64,000 nt of DNA from Odontocerum albicorne (GCA_949825065.1 OX463859.1:12228452-12292451); one strand, 5' to 3'; positions 53,111 through 64,000 are shown, counted from the first letter of the stretch. Translations and numbers: made by a program. The notes: a model not told the origin generated them from the letters alone.

Positions 53111-53349
53111 GCAATAACACTTAGAAATTTATCATTCACGCCATACCATAAATACATCAGAATAATTTTATTATTAACATAATTTTATAAATTTAGATCA
53201 TAACAAATATTTGATATTGATATATACAAGGCTAAAATCAAAATCGTAACCAGCAGTCTCCGCTTTTACCAATTATTGGAACAGCTGAGTAAACTACAAA
53301 AATAAATCAATAATATGCATTTTACATTCAATGAAAAATAATTATAGCG

Positions 53350-55150
<1,801 letters not shown>

Positions 55151-55234
55151 ACTCCAAAATTGTCCGAACAATTCTTCCTAGAGTGACACATTGCGAAGTA
55201 TTGAACTCGTTATGAATCCTGCAGCTCTTCGAAA

Positions 55235-55350
55235 TTCAGCTTTTCTTAAATGTGGAGGAGGCGAAGGTAGTATGTCGTGATAGAAAAGTTTACACATCTG
55301 ACCTCTGTGCCTACCCAACCAAGGAAATTACGTGATGGTATAGATGTATA
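55235..55350 (+). mobile_element. LINE-B 3' end
   Basis: VEEAKVVCRDRKVYTSDLCA-like trace then ATTACGTGATGGTATAGATG. Confidence 0.7.
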
Positions 55351-55619
55351 TTCAAGCTACTCGTAAGAAAACATGATCATACTACATTTTACCATATATG
55401 GTACACGTATAACTAGTTGAATGAGGAACCGTCGAAACAACGATTCTGATATGACTTAATTTATACCACACTTTTCCCTTCTTTTGAAAGAAACTTGATA
55501 ACCGTACGATAATATTGTTTTAACATTTCAGAAAATAACGAAACAACACGTCTTCAATGAACATGAACAACGAAACAACACGTCTAGTTGCAATACTACT
55601 GAGGATAGAGGTATCAAAA
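55351..55619. other. No recognised gene
   Basis: TACTCGTA at 55358. CGAAACAACACGTCT is repeated at about 55537 and 55570. Confidence 0.4.
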
Positions 55620-55800
55620 TTTAACTGTACGTACATACCATCACGCCATTTCCCTGTAGGGGTAGGCAGAGAAGACAGAGCACCAAAGTTTTCTATCTCG
55701 ACACATATACTTGGCCTCTTCTACATCCATACAACTTCTACGATTTATCTGTTTGATTGCTCTGTTATCCTATTACTATATACGATTGGTTTATTTTTGT
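55620..55800 (-). mobile_element. LINE-B 3' end
   Basis: CATCACGCCATTTCCCTGTA, TTTTCTATCTCGACACATAT, TTCTACATCCATACAACTTC. Confidence 0.75.
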
Positions 55801-55811
55801 TTTTTTAGTAT

Positions 55812-56045
55812 TAACTACAGCCTCTGTGACTTAGTTGGTAAAGTTCGACCAGGGGGTTGAACCACAGGGGTCTTGCCAACTGTGGGGTTGATTCCCGTTG
55901 GTACTCAATTTATTAAAATATGTTTCAGACTCATTTTGATTTAAGTCCTCTTCATATATTTCTGATTGGTTGGAATAAATTTCTACGTGGCAATAAATTC
56001 GCCAGAATATACTGTATATAACGATAGTGTACTAAAATAAATAAT
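55812..56045 (+). mobile_element. SINE1 copy with an expanded head
   Basis: CAGCCTCTGTGACTTAGTTG head and GGGTTGATTCCCG B box are separated by about 30 extra bases that include a second CAGGGG(G/T) block. Body and tail (TTGGTTGGAATAAATTTCTA) follow. Confidence 0.7.
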
Positions 56046-56239
56046 GTGGATTTTTTAAAAATTTTGTTGAATTTTCAGTGCTTCAGAAAAGAGCGATGTG
56101 TTTAAAAAAGTTTTACTGATTGTTGAACGTTTGGAGATTGAATACGTATTTATTTAATTGGCTAAACAATTCAAAGTTTGAACCAATCAAAAGCCAATAT
56201 TATTTACAGCTTCAATATAATGAGAAAGTTGCGTAGAAT

Positions 56240-56575
56240 AAATAGTATGTATGTATATGGAAAACAATGTATGACAGAATAAAGAATGGCGACATGAAGA
56301 AATAATGCGAATTGAAAAAGATAATTCGGCCACGTATCTAGAAAGAATGAATATAGAAAAAAATATAGAAATAATCCATACAAGTAATAACGACGTTATG
56401 AGAAATCTAGGTAGACTTCGAAAAACGTGGCAAGACCAAATTAATCAAATTTTGAAAGAGAGAAGAGTGAAAGGTTTTTATAATAGGGTAGTAGTACGCA
56501 CGATAATGCTTAAAAATAATATGAAAATGGAATGTGTCACAAAGATATGGATTTGGAAAATTGTACAATAGGCAG
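56240..56575 (+). mobile_element. LINE-B fragment, diverged
   Basis: NKEWRHEEIMRIEKDN, ATYLERMNIEKN, GRLRKTWQDQINQILKERRV match the HVERMN and W-x-DQINxILKEGKV order. The frame is open for 88 codons. Confidence 0.65.
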
Positions 56576-57949
56576 TCTCGATAATGAAAATATTCTTTCC
56601 TCTTCTTATCGTGTCAAATACGCTTAACTATTTCCACTAAGAATTTTACCACCTGGTCAGTACTGGGCGTTATACAAATCAAGTCCAATTTCTTCTGACA
56701 AAAGTCACCAAGCTAGTGAGTAAGGAAATTAAATGAAAGCATATTCTTAGACAAGGTTGAGGAACAGTGCTGGACAGAGAAGTTCGCTGACCCACCAAAC
56801 ATAACGCCCAAAATGGACGTCCTCCTTGAGTAAATATAAAAATACATTAAACTCGACAACACCTCCGTTGAGCCTTGGACTGGGCCATTCTCAGGCGACA
56901 AGTTCAATGTGTACATGTTACAGAGTGAAATATTTAATAGCGCTGCAATTTAATGTTAATGCTGAACTTGGTAATGAATCATAATAATAATAAATTATCA
57001 TCAGCACTGCAATCCAGGATATTCACTGGCTCTTATTTACCTCTATCATTAACATTCGTCCTCCAGTTGGTTTCACCAAGAAGTCCTACAGTTATCTACC
57101 ACATCATCCAGCTATTCTTACTTCGGTTTCCTAACTTCTCCACACCCCATCGGATTATTTTAAAGAATTTGGTCTAATCAAAATGTATGATTTTATATGA
57201 ATGTTGTCGTCGTCGCTGGGCCTCATGTTCATGAATCCCCTTGCTATTCCAACATCAATTCAGTTTGAAAGCGAACCTGTGTCGTGGAGTTTTTTGTTTA
57301 GTTTTTTTAGTGAGTGAGCTGTTGTACACCAATAAACTCCCCTGACACACCGCTGTATTAATCCGATAGCACGCCGTAGCGGGACGATCGGAACAGAACT
57401 CACTCATGGTGGAGAATGTACAAAAAAATATCTACGATATATCTATATGAGTGAGTTTGGTGTCTATCCATGCCTTTATCCTACTCAGTTTCTGATGAAC
57501 ATACTCCTTGAGTCTAAGAAGAGATCTGCGTCTCCTGATATACGTTGTCAGACTCGTTCGAGGAGTTGTGAGCTGTCCAGCATTACTACAAAGATTAGCG
57601 TCAAATGTTCCTAGCAATTACTCTAGACTGCGCAAAAACAGATCTTCCAGCTGATATGACTTAACTCTTTTGAACAGGACTACTTGGGATATTGACATAT
57701 TTCATATCACATTACCAAAAATAAAAGAAATTTTTCTTCTAAGATTGAGGGCGACAGAAAGCACTCATCAACGCGTATTTAAGTGACTTTGAATATATGT
57801 ACCATATGTGTGTATATTATATGTGTTTGTACGTGTGTATGCATACATATAAAATATATATGTTAATAAATTTTGTATTTTTCAATGTAATTGGGCTACG
57901 ACTGCATTGAGAAAATAAACAATAAATAAATAAATAAAATATCAGCCTA
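56576..57949. other. Longest stretch without a recognised element
   Basis: Short frames at 56713-56916 (minus), 56953-57177 (plus) and 57432-57617 (minus) show no known motif. AATAAA occurs several times. 57780-57870 is a TATG/TGTG-rich simple sequence. If the window holds unique host DNA, this and 14.7-15.5 kb are the best places to look. Confidence 0.35.
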
Positions 57950-58034
57950 TTGCTTTTTTCCCCATTTTTTTTAAAGAATATATGTGACATAAGTTATATC
58001 ATAGATATCCTTATTCCCTCGAATACTATGCGAA

Positions 58035-58135
58035 AAACATGCCTGTGTTATTCGAGGGGAGTATACTCGTATCGCAGGGCAAGGTTCGATCCGGCTACCT
58101 TCCGCGCAGAAGTCCAATGCATTACACTGCGCAGT
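58035..58135 (-). repeat. tRNA-like head
   Basis: Minus strand TGCGCAGTGTAATGCATTGG (A box region) and GCCGGATCGAACCTTGCCC (B box GGATCGAACC). Downstream lies LINE-A-like DNA, so SINE3 or a tRNA relic is likely. Confidence 0.45.
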
Positions 58136-58144
58136 CATACACCT

Positions 58145-58209
58145 CACTTTATATGAACACTACTCATCCAGTTTTAGGTGTAGTTTATTATATTGTTTTG
58201 TGTCTATAT
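58145..58209 (-). repeat. Inverted LINE-A UTR scrap beside the hAT MITE
   Basis: The sequence TTTAGGTGTAGTTTATTATA and TTGTTTTGTGTCTATAT is roughly complementary to 58645-58686 on the other side of the hAT insertion. Confidence 0.5.
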
Positions 58210-58644
58210 CCGTGTTTCCCAACGTGAGGCCCACCCCCCACAGGGGGGCAATTTGATTTTTAAGGGGGGCAATTGGAAAATTGTCTCTTTCAGAGTTTAA
58301 GTTAACCATATTTCTATATTGTGGTTCACGAGCATGATACAAGTATAACAGATATAGCAACTTACTTACTGTGTTTGCTTATTTTCTAGTGATTTCTTCC
58401 TAAAACTCATCATTTAAGTTTCTTTAATGAACAATTCAATTTTTTAATATTAAAAATAATGTATATGTTACGTAGGGGTTCCACGACAAAGCGGTCGCGA
58501 CAAAAGAGTTAAAGTTTAACCCTTTTGTCGCGGCCGCTTTGTCGTATTTTGATCGTTTTGTCGCGTCACCATTACGTAGGGGGGGTATTAGAATTTTAGA
58601 AAGGCTTAGGTGGGGCATAGCACAAAAAACGTTAGGAAACACTG
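58210..58644. mobile_element. hAT-type MITE, 435 bp, perfect 8 bp target duplication
   Basis: Ends CCGTGTTTCCCAAC and GTTAGGAAACACTG, with flanking GTCTATAT at 58202-58209 and 58645-58652. GC-rich subterminal tracts (CCACCCCCCACAGGGGGGC; GTAGGGGGGGTATT) are typical of hAT relatives. No transposase. Contains a 95 bp nested element. Confidence 0.92.
58477..58571. mobile_element. Nested 95 bp palindromic MITE
   Basis: Flanked by TTACGTAGG at 58468-58476 and 58572-58580 (8-9 bp target duplication). Ends GGTTCCACGACAAAGCG and the complement GGTGACGCGACAAAACG. The core folds: CGACAAAGCGGTCGCGACAA plus AAG against its near-complement ending CCGCTTTGTCG. Superfamily uncertain. Confidence 0.8.
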
Positions 58645-59217
58645 GTCTATATGAACACTACACAATACAATACATTACACCTAAAGCAAGATGTGTTACT
58701 ATCACATATCGGAAATCTAGAAAGGTTTCTTTATACGAGTAGTTTATATTCTCTTGTAAGTTTACTACGGTTTTATACGAGTAGTTCATATTCTCTTGTA
58801 AGTTTACTACGGTTTTATACGAGTAGTTCATATTCTCTTGTAAGTTTACTACGGTTTTATACGAGTAGTTCATATTCTCTTGTAAGTTTACTACGGTTTT
58901 ATACGAGTAGTTCATATTCTCTTGTAAGTTTACTACTTAAAAATATATTTATCTAAACATATACAGATGCTGGGAAGTGCCTAATCTAATCGCCGTAGCT
59001 ACTACATTCCTATTCTTACACTTAACTTATAGAAACAATAAAAATTATACAATCGATATTTAGAGAAGACGACGTTTTGTTTTGCATCATTGAAATGTAA
59101 TATCAGTACCTCCATCAAAAAGACAATCCCTCTTACAATAACTAGAGAACCAGTGACATACAGGGTAGGAACAAACAACAAGACATTACTTTTCTATCTT
59201 TGTTCTCAACTTATATA
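58645..59217 (+). mobile_element. LINE-A 3' UTR, copy 5, proximal part
   Basis: Blocks ATGAACACTACACAATACAA, TTACTATCACATATCGGAAA, then a 42 bp minisatellite, GATGCTGGGAAGTGCCTAAT, and the ACACTTAACTTATAG end. A Ginger-like element interrupts the UTR at 59218. It continues at 61479. Confidence 0.8.
58732..58937. repeat. 42 bp minisatellite, five copies, in the LINE-A UTR
   Basis: Unit TATACGAGTAGTTCATATTC plus TCTTGTAAGTTTACTACGGTTT. The single-copy ancestor is visible in LINE-A at about 1000-1030 (minus), except that the ancestor lacks CGAGTA. The frame is open in 14-residue periods; incidental. Confidence 0.95.
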
Positions 59218-59400
59218 TGTTACAGGCCAAACCCGATTTCAGGACAAACTAGTTCGGCCTAGGCCAAACTAGTTCGTCCGAAGCGTGATCGGACAAACTA
59301 GTTTGGCCTAGGCCGAACTAGTTTGTCCGAAGCGTGTTAGGATAAAGTAGTTTAGCCTAGGAAATATTACAGATCATTCAGGACAAAATGGTTTGTCCTA

Positions 59401-59617
59401 TAGTTCGGAAATTCTAGGATGAGTCCTGTGACAGCTCATAAATTTGTCCCAATACAACCTTGTAACGATTTTCAGTAATTTTAATTATTTTATCAGCTTT
59501 AATATAAAAGCCTTGATTCTAATAAATAGCAAGTTATTTAGGTAAATACATTACATAAGGTTGTATTGGGGCAAATTTGTGAGCTGTCACAGGACTCATC
59601 CTAGAATTTCCGAACTA
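59401..59617. mobile_element. 217 bp MITE in the Ginger left arm
   Basis: Inverted ends TAGTTCGGAAATTCTAGGAT (about 60 bp arms) lie between TA dinucleotides at 59399-59400 and 59618-59619. The right arm lacks it, so it inserted after the inverted duplication. Removing it restores CCTAGGCC. Confidence 0.9.
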
Positions 59618-59758
59618 TAGGCCAAAGTAGTTTAGACTAGGACAAAATTTCATTAATTTCCTTTATTTATAAAGTTCATTTATTTATGAGATAAACTGAC
59701 AAAAAGAAAATTATTTTTTGTGATTATAACATATAGTTATACAGTTTCGCTATAGTGT

Positions 59759-59987
59759 TTACTTGTTATTGCATGGCAAACTCTGGTGGCACTTCGAGTT
59801 ACAGAGTATGAAATTCTTTTTACATAAACACCTGTTCGATATACAGTTTTTGTTGCATTTACACCTGAAGTAACCTTGACCAGTCCCGATGGAATGCTTA
59901 ATTGCTGCACTTCTTAAATAAATCTCTTTCTCTTGATCGATTTCCTCCTCTTGTAGGAACTTATTTGCGCAGATGTCAAATTCTGTC
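59759..59987 (-). pseudogene. Inverted copy of the Ginger integrase last exon
   Basis: Minus strand: an intact acceptor (TTTCAG) precedes codons RTEFDICANKFLQEEEIDQE, KEIYLRSAAIKHSIGTGQGY, FRCKCNKNCISNRCLCKKN, then CNSKCHQSLPCNNK and a stop. The C-x-C-x4-C-x4-C-x-C cysteine cluster is the hallmark C-terminus of this integrase group. This copy keeps 20 residues and the acceptor that the right-hand copy lost, so it preserves the older sequence. Confidence 0.9.
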
Positions 59988-60061
59988 CTGAAATTGTAAA
60001 AAAATACAAGGTAATTGATAATTATAATATAAATAATAATAATGTTTAGTAAATATGTTAC

Positions 60062-61271
60062 TAAAGAAAACGTCAAAAGAAAACGAAGAGGAGACGGGGC
60101 TTAATTTCCAAGCCAATTCTGCACTTGGAAATGAATATAGTAGTAGGTGCCAAGTCGATCTTATTGATTTTCAAACACAACCCGATGGCAAGTTTAAGTT
60201 CATAATGGTTTGTCAAGACCATCTAACTAAATTTGTTTTGCTTCGTCCACTGGAGTCTAAAAGAGCCGAAGAGGTAGCCTATAATTTAAACTATATATTT
60301 TTAACTATGGGAGCGCCATGCATCTTGCAGTCTGATAACGGACGCGAATTTGTAAATCGCGTGATAAGCGAACTTGCTAAACTGGGGTGAGCTTAAAATT
60401 GTGCATGGAAAACCACGACATAGCCAAAGTCAGGGATCAGTCGATAGAGCTAACCAAGATATTGAGAATATGTTGAGTTCTTGGTTAAAAGACAACCAGA
60501 CAACAAAATCGTCAGAAGGCCTAAGGTATGTACAATTTATGAAGAACCGGGCGTTTCATTCTGGGATAAAACAGTCACCCTACAAAGTCATGTTAGGCAC
60601 TGAACCAAGAGTAGAACTTTCTACTACCTCTTTTCCTTCTGAACTATTGAAAGACATTCAGGATGAGGAAGACCTTCACAAATTTGTAACATATGACAAC
60701 AAAAATCATTTGGATGAAACACAGAAGGTACCGACAACTATTCCGTCGCGAAAGGTATTGATATTCAAATAGCCCGAACAGTGGCTCTGGAAAAACAGGC
60801 GAATAGGATGAAAACAGCTTCTGATAAATCACATCCGCCAGCCAAACTTGGAGACAACGTGACCATCCCTATACCTGACGTGGACAAGGCCAAAGGCGAT
60901 CTTCGTAATATTATCGGAGTCATTTTTCAGACAACTAACGAAGGATTCTACAAAATTGGGACGAAATACAGCGTTCTACAGAAAATGTATTGCAGGTAAT
61001 ATTACAAGCCCTTTAAATTCTCTGTAACATATTTACTAAACATTATTATTATTTATATTATTGTATAATTATCGATTAAGTTATATTTTTTTACAATTTC
61101 AAGACGGAATTTGACATCTGCGCAAATAAGTTCCATTCCATCGGGACTGGTCAAGGTTTCTTCAGGTGTAAATGCAACAAAAATTGTACATCGAACAAGT
61201 GTTTATGTAAAGAGAATTTCATACTCTGTAACTCGAAGTGCCACCAAAGTTTGCTATGCAATAACAAGTAA
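60062..61271 (+). pseudogene. Ginger-like integrase, core to C-terminus, broken
   Basis: The transposase would cut and join element ends. Exon 1 (to 60995) shows RCQVDLIDFQTQPDGKFKFI (first Asp) and ILQSDNGREF (second Asp). After a frameshift near 60385 comes LKIVHGKPRHSQSQGSVDRA. The third catalytic residue, Glu in GSVERAN of relatives, is Asp here. After a second shift near 60740 the GPY-type region reads AKLGDNVTIPIPDVDKAKGD and LRNIIGV, ending KIGTKYSVLQKMYCR at a GT donor. The intron is 60996-61103. Exon 2 (61104-61271) has a 20-codon in-frame deletion and ends with the cysteine cluster. The N-terminal zinc-binding part is missing. Clearly inactive. Confidence 0.9.
60996..61103 (+). other. 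Intron of the Ginger-like integrase
   Basis: Donor AG|GTAATATT follows MYC codons. Acceptor region TTTACAATTTCAAG. In the inverted left-arm copy the acceptor is TTTCAG|GACAG, which joins the reading frame as Cys-Arg-Thr-Glu-Phe. Here AG has moved one base downstream (CAG to CAAG), so splicing would now shift the frame. Confidence 0.75.
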
Positions 61272-61478
61272 ACACTATAACAAAACTGTATAACTATATA
61301 TTATAATCACAAAAAATAATTTTCTTTTTGTCAGTTTATCTCATAAATAAATGAACTTTATAAATAAAGGAAATTAATGAAATGTTGTCCTAGTCTAAAC
61401 TACTTTGGCCTAGGAAAAACCATTTTGGCCTAGGCCGAACTAGTTTGTCCTGAAATCGGGTTTGGCTTGCAACATATA

Positions 61479-61625
61479 TAATATTTTTAATCTGTCAATA
61501 ATAGTGGGTTTGAATCCCAAAGTAACCTCTAAGCGAGTGAGATTTTGTTTAAGTTACTTGAGAGTAAGGAGAATCTGGTCTCGAAACGGCATTGTATAAA
61601 TCGTTATTTTATTAATTTATTTGAA
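61479..61625 (+). mobile_element. LINE-A 3' UTR, distal part beyond Ginger
   Basis: TTAATCTGTCAATAATAGTG and GAAACGGCATTGTATAAATC continue the UTR interrupted at 59217. Confidence 0.75.
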
Positions 61626-61689
61626 GGGTAAACATTCTGCATGCGATGTAAATGTCCTTGACAGTGCAGTCTAGCAATTTTAACCATTT

Positions 61690-62040
61690 TTGCATACACT
61701 TTGCACGGATTTCTCCTGTTACACAAAGAGGGTATCATTCTAGCGTTAGCTTATTTATTAGGAAGAATATGTCATTAGCCAGGATTCTTCTCATGCTGCT
61801 AGGCGGTACCGAGAATATATCCACAGTATCATTCAGTTGGTTCAATATATCTATACCACGCGTGACTGAGTGTTTAGCCATGATATTCGTCCTGTAAGTT
61901 GGTATGTAGAACAGAGGGTGATTCCTTGCACGGCTATATTTATTGGGTACATATAAACTTAGTGCTTCTAGAATCACGGAACAGTTCAATCAACCTTGGA
62001 AAACCTTAAGTAGGAATATCGCAATGGATTCTTGCCTTCT
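61690..62040 (-). pseudogene. LINE-J reverse transcriptase C-terminus, copy 2
   Basis: Minus strand reads ILEALSLYVPNKYSRARNHP, LFYIPTYRTNIMAKHSVTRG and LNQLNDTVDIFSVPPSSMRR, nearly identical to the end of the 49.7 kb copy. A small insertion near the C-terminus shifts the last residues. No long poly-A is left. Confidence 0.85.
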
Positions 62041-62144
62041 TATACATTAATTAGCACATTTTTGTTACGTTAATTAGCACATATCACTGTTACAAATTTA
62101 ATTGCATATTCTATGGAGATTTTTTTCAAATCATAACAGATGAC

Positions 62145-62200
62145 CTCCGAGGCCTAGTTGGTTAGACACGTGTCTTCCAGCCTGAAACGTAACGCCAAAG
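62145..62200 (+). mobile_element. SINE1 head fragment
   Basis: GATGACCTCCGAGGCCTAGT and TGGTTAGACACGTGTCTTCC carry the A box only. Confidence 0.6.
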
Positions 62201-62231
62201 AATAGTTCGGATTGTTCAATACTCCAAAAAG

Positions 62232-62305
62232 CATCAGTGGTCGTGTTCTAGCGGTTAGCATTCACGCTAAGCAAGTTAGTGCCCCAGGTTTGATTTCTGG
62301 CAGTT
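62232..62305 (+). repeat. SINE3-type tRNA-like head
   Basis: GTTCTAGCGGTTAGCATTCA (A box) and CCAGGTTTGATTTCTGGC (B box). A shorter relative, GTCTTCCAGTTAGCATTCAC, is at 28.63 kb. Confidence 0.5.
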
Positions 62306-62639
62306 TAATTCCGGATAAGTTTTACTCTTAGACCGTTTAACATCAAAATTTATATTTTTGTAGCGTGTATGCTGTGAACCATAAATTATTATCTTCTTCT
62401 TTTCCCTTACTTTATTCCATCCATTTTGGGTCGGCTGTTTGGACTTTTTTCCTCCATCTCTTTCAAACCATAAATTCTTATATCACTATTAAAAACAACA
62501 CAAAAACAGCGCTTTATAAAACTCTACATAATGAAATGTGTAGCATATTCAACCTGACGATCGTCTTGGAACTTGAATCTCTTTACCATCAGAACTTAGG
62601 GTTTGATCTGTCAAGACTGTGTGTCCTTAGCTTGCTCTA
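62306..62639. other. No recognised gene
   Basis: A block with CCATTTTGGGTCGGCTG near 62420 recalls LINE 3' ends but has no match here. Confidence 0.35.
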
Positions 62640-63265
62640 ATCTTTCATTGCTAATTTATGTATCTCATTTACTTTTCCTTTCACACTTTTCTATCACTGT
62701 GACTTTAGATTTCGCTACATTCTCTCTCAGATCTCTTTACGCCTATCATACAATTAATTTGTTTAAACGACTCTGTAATTCATTCTTATTCTACGCTAAC
62801 ACTTCCATGACATAAATATACAGCAATCCACACACATTCACATTCAACATTTACATGTCACCTATTTTATTTATTTATTTATTTTTATTTTTTTTTTATT
62901 TTTTACACATGACAAGAAATATACACAATTTGAGAAAAAACAACAGGTAATTTGATTTGGACATATAATTTTAATGGATCTGGGTTTGTTGCCTTTCATT
63001 TGTCGTATCCCCAGTAAACTAGGCTTTTGCCTGTATCTCACTGAGGATATTTAGCATGAAAAAATAAATCGATACTTCTTTCCGATCTTTGACCTCTATA
63101 GTTTCTTCACCCACGAATCTATGGAAATATTAAACAACCAAGGTTACATTAAACATCCTTGCTTTACCCCTTTTGAAATATAAAACCACTCAGTCAATGA
63201 TGAAAGATTTTTGCTTGATCTTGATCTAATCTTTCATTGCTTACCCATATATGCAGGCGTCAAGG
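62640..63265 (-). pseudogene. LINE-B palm-region relic interrupted by repeat X
   Basis: Minus strand: motif B GVKQGCLM then PWLFN at 63170-63129, and the region around the lost YADD at 62800-62860 (GTCATGGAAGTG in place of GCCGATGACTTG). The two parts are separated by repeat X at about 62870-63080. Confidence 0.75.
62870..63080 (-). mobile_element. Repeat X, copy 3
   Basis: GGGTTTGTTGCCTTTCATTT, CCCCAGTAAACTAGGCTTTT and GCCTGTATCTCACTGAGGAT are the complement of the 22.1 and 25.75 kb copies. Begins with an (ATTT)n run. Confidence 0.75.
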
Positions 63266-63599
63266 AGACTTAAACAGGTCCTGTATAAAGGAGTCGGCAG
63301 CCCATCGCTCCACGTAACAGCGTCAATCAAATTACTTCATTTGGGCTGTTTTACATGGAGAAGCTCGCGGCCACGGCCGCCTGATCGGTTGATTGCCCCT
63401 CCGAAGAATGTAAACAAACACTAAAGATGCTCTCTGGACATGGTTCCTCTTAGCATCACTTGTCACATTACTTTGGGCAAGGTCAAGCGAAAATATTCTT
63501 TAAATGTGAACTTCCTCATTCTTTACGTTTTTCTTTGAAAAAATCTAATTATTTATTTAGTTTTAAAAATAATTCTAATCTTATTTAAACCTGATAAGG
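63266..63599. other. Unassigned
   Basis: 63290-63430 is GC-richer (AGCTCGCGGCCACGGCCGCC) and has no match or long frame. Confidence 0.35.
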
Positions 63600-63614
63600 G
63601 CCACATAAATACTG

Positions 63615-64000
63615 TAGGATTGCGTGTACTTAGAAGGATACGCGGCGTGACTGTGTATGACAGAATACAGAATGATTAGGGATTAATGTGAGCTTCAAGC
63701 TGATGTAGGATTGCGTGTACTTAGAAGGATACGCGGCGTGACTATGTATGACAAAATACAGAATGATTAGGGATTAATGTGAGCTTCAAGCTGATGTAGG
63801 ATTGCGTGTACTTAGAAGGATACGCGGCGTGACTATGTATGACAGAATACAGAATGATTAGGGATTAATGTGAGCTTCAGGCTGATGTAGGATTGCGTGC
63901 ACTTAGAAGGATACGCGGCGTGACTATGTATGACAGAATACATAATGATTAGGGATTAATGTGAGCTTCAGGCTGATGTGTTAAGTAAAATTAAGAAGAC
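63615..64000 (+). repeat. 91 bp tandem repeat of LINE-B sequence, at least four copies, runs off the window
   Basis: Units start TAGGATTGCGTGTACTTAGA at 63615, 63706, 63797 and 63888. Each encodes LRVLRRIRGVTVYDRIQND with a stop, the block that follows ETW in LINE-B. After the last unit normal LINE-B order resumes (GTTAAGTAAAATTAAGAAGA). Confidence 0.92.

Larger units (their letters stand above)
59218..61474 (+). mobile_element. Ginger-like integrase transposon, palindromic, 2.26 kb
   Basis: Ends TGTTACAGGCCAAACCCGAT and the complement TGTTGCAAGCCAAACCCGAT lie between TATA tetranucleotides (59214-59217 and 61475-61478), a 4 bp duplication as Ginger elements make. The encoded integrase is of the kind found in Ginger elements and the vertebrate KRBA2-like genes. 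The left arm (59218-60061) and right arm (61022-61474) are inverted copies of each other, including the intron and the last exon. The 5' half of the element is therefore replaced by an inverted copy of the 3' half. Terminal sub-repeats GGCCTAGGCCAAACTAGTT occur in the arms. Inserted in the LINE-A UTR. Confidence 0.9.

Noticed and set aside
58651..58956. 101-codon plus-strand and 85-codon minus-strand frames
   Set aside because: Both are by-products of the 42 bp minisatellite.
60055..61271. Domesticated host integrase gene (KRBA2-like)
   Set aside because: Frameshifts, a changed catalytic residue, terminal repeats and a 4 bp target duplication show a dead mobile element.

Overview
This 64 kb window is AT-rich eukaryotic DNA that looks arthropod, most likely insect. 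The evidence is the transposon families present: mariner, a Ginger-type integrase transposon, a pogo-like element, hAT-type MITEs, Jockey and RTE-like LINEs, and tRNA-derived SINEs. Nothing bacterial is present: no operons, no Shine-Dalgarno-led genes, no CRISPR array. I found no confidently identifiable host gene. Almost every stretch that can be recognised is a broken, often nested, mobile element or a tandem array derived from one. Family names used here (LINE-A to LINE-K, SINE1 to SINE3, repeats F, H, X and R) are labels of convenience, defined by matches between copies inside the window.

Layout. 0-5.6 kb: LINE-A, a 53-58 bp array, SINE1 copies, a 17 bp array and LINE-B ends. 5.7-8.2 kb: a Jockey 3' end next to a 96 bp satellite with a seven-unit higher-order period. 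8.2-9.9 kb: a rearranged mariner with three copies of its 5' end. 10-19 kb: LINE-B, SINE and LINE-A fragments plus a short CpG-rich island at 17.13-17.29 kb. 19.2-22.7 kb: a LINE-I end, an 82 bp array and a 496 bp foldback transposon. 23-29.5 kb: SINEs, RTE ends, an unidentified 253-codon ORF and a 22 bp array. 29.6-37.3 kb: many LINE-B copies (one with a YADD reverse transcriptase motif), and a SINE1 containing a hAT MITE. 37.7-38.4 kb: a pogo-like element. 39-45.7 kb: a duplicated LINE-B/LINE-C junction, a long LINE-D reverse transcriptase relic, and a LINE-B whose palm-domain sequence has expanded into tandem arrays. 46-53 kb: LINE-A, SINE2, repeat F and a LINE-J reverse transcriptase relic. 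53-56.5 kb: LINE-B copies with a long (TA)n tail and an internal 44 bp array. 58-61.6 kb: a nested stack in which a LINE-A 3' UTR holds a 42 bp minisatellite, a hAT MITE containing a smaller MITE, and a palindromic Ginger-like element containing another MITE. 61.7-64 kb: a second LINE-J end, LINE-B with repeat X inserted, and a 91 bp array running off the window.

The parts relate to one another as a transposon community. LINE-E shares its 3' tail with SINE1, which suggests LINE-E mobilised SINE1. LINE-B tails are short tetranucleotide or (TA)n tracts, as expected for RTE-type elements. Several DNA transposons are rearranged in the same way: one end is duplicated in inverted orientation, so both halves of the element read outward towards the same end.

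The pattern I find most unexpected is an 8-mer, TACTCGTA or its complement TACGAGTA. It occurs at least 26 times. Where paralogous repeat copies can be compared, it appears as a 6 bp insertion at a TA dinucleotide, like the excision footprint of a TA-targeting transposon with CTCG/CGAG ends.
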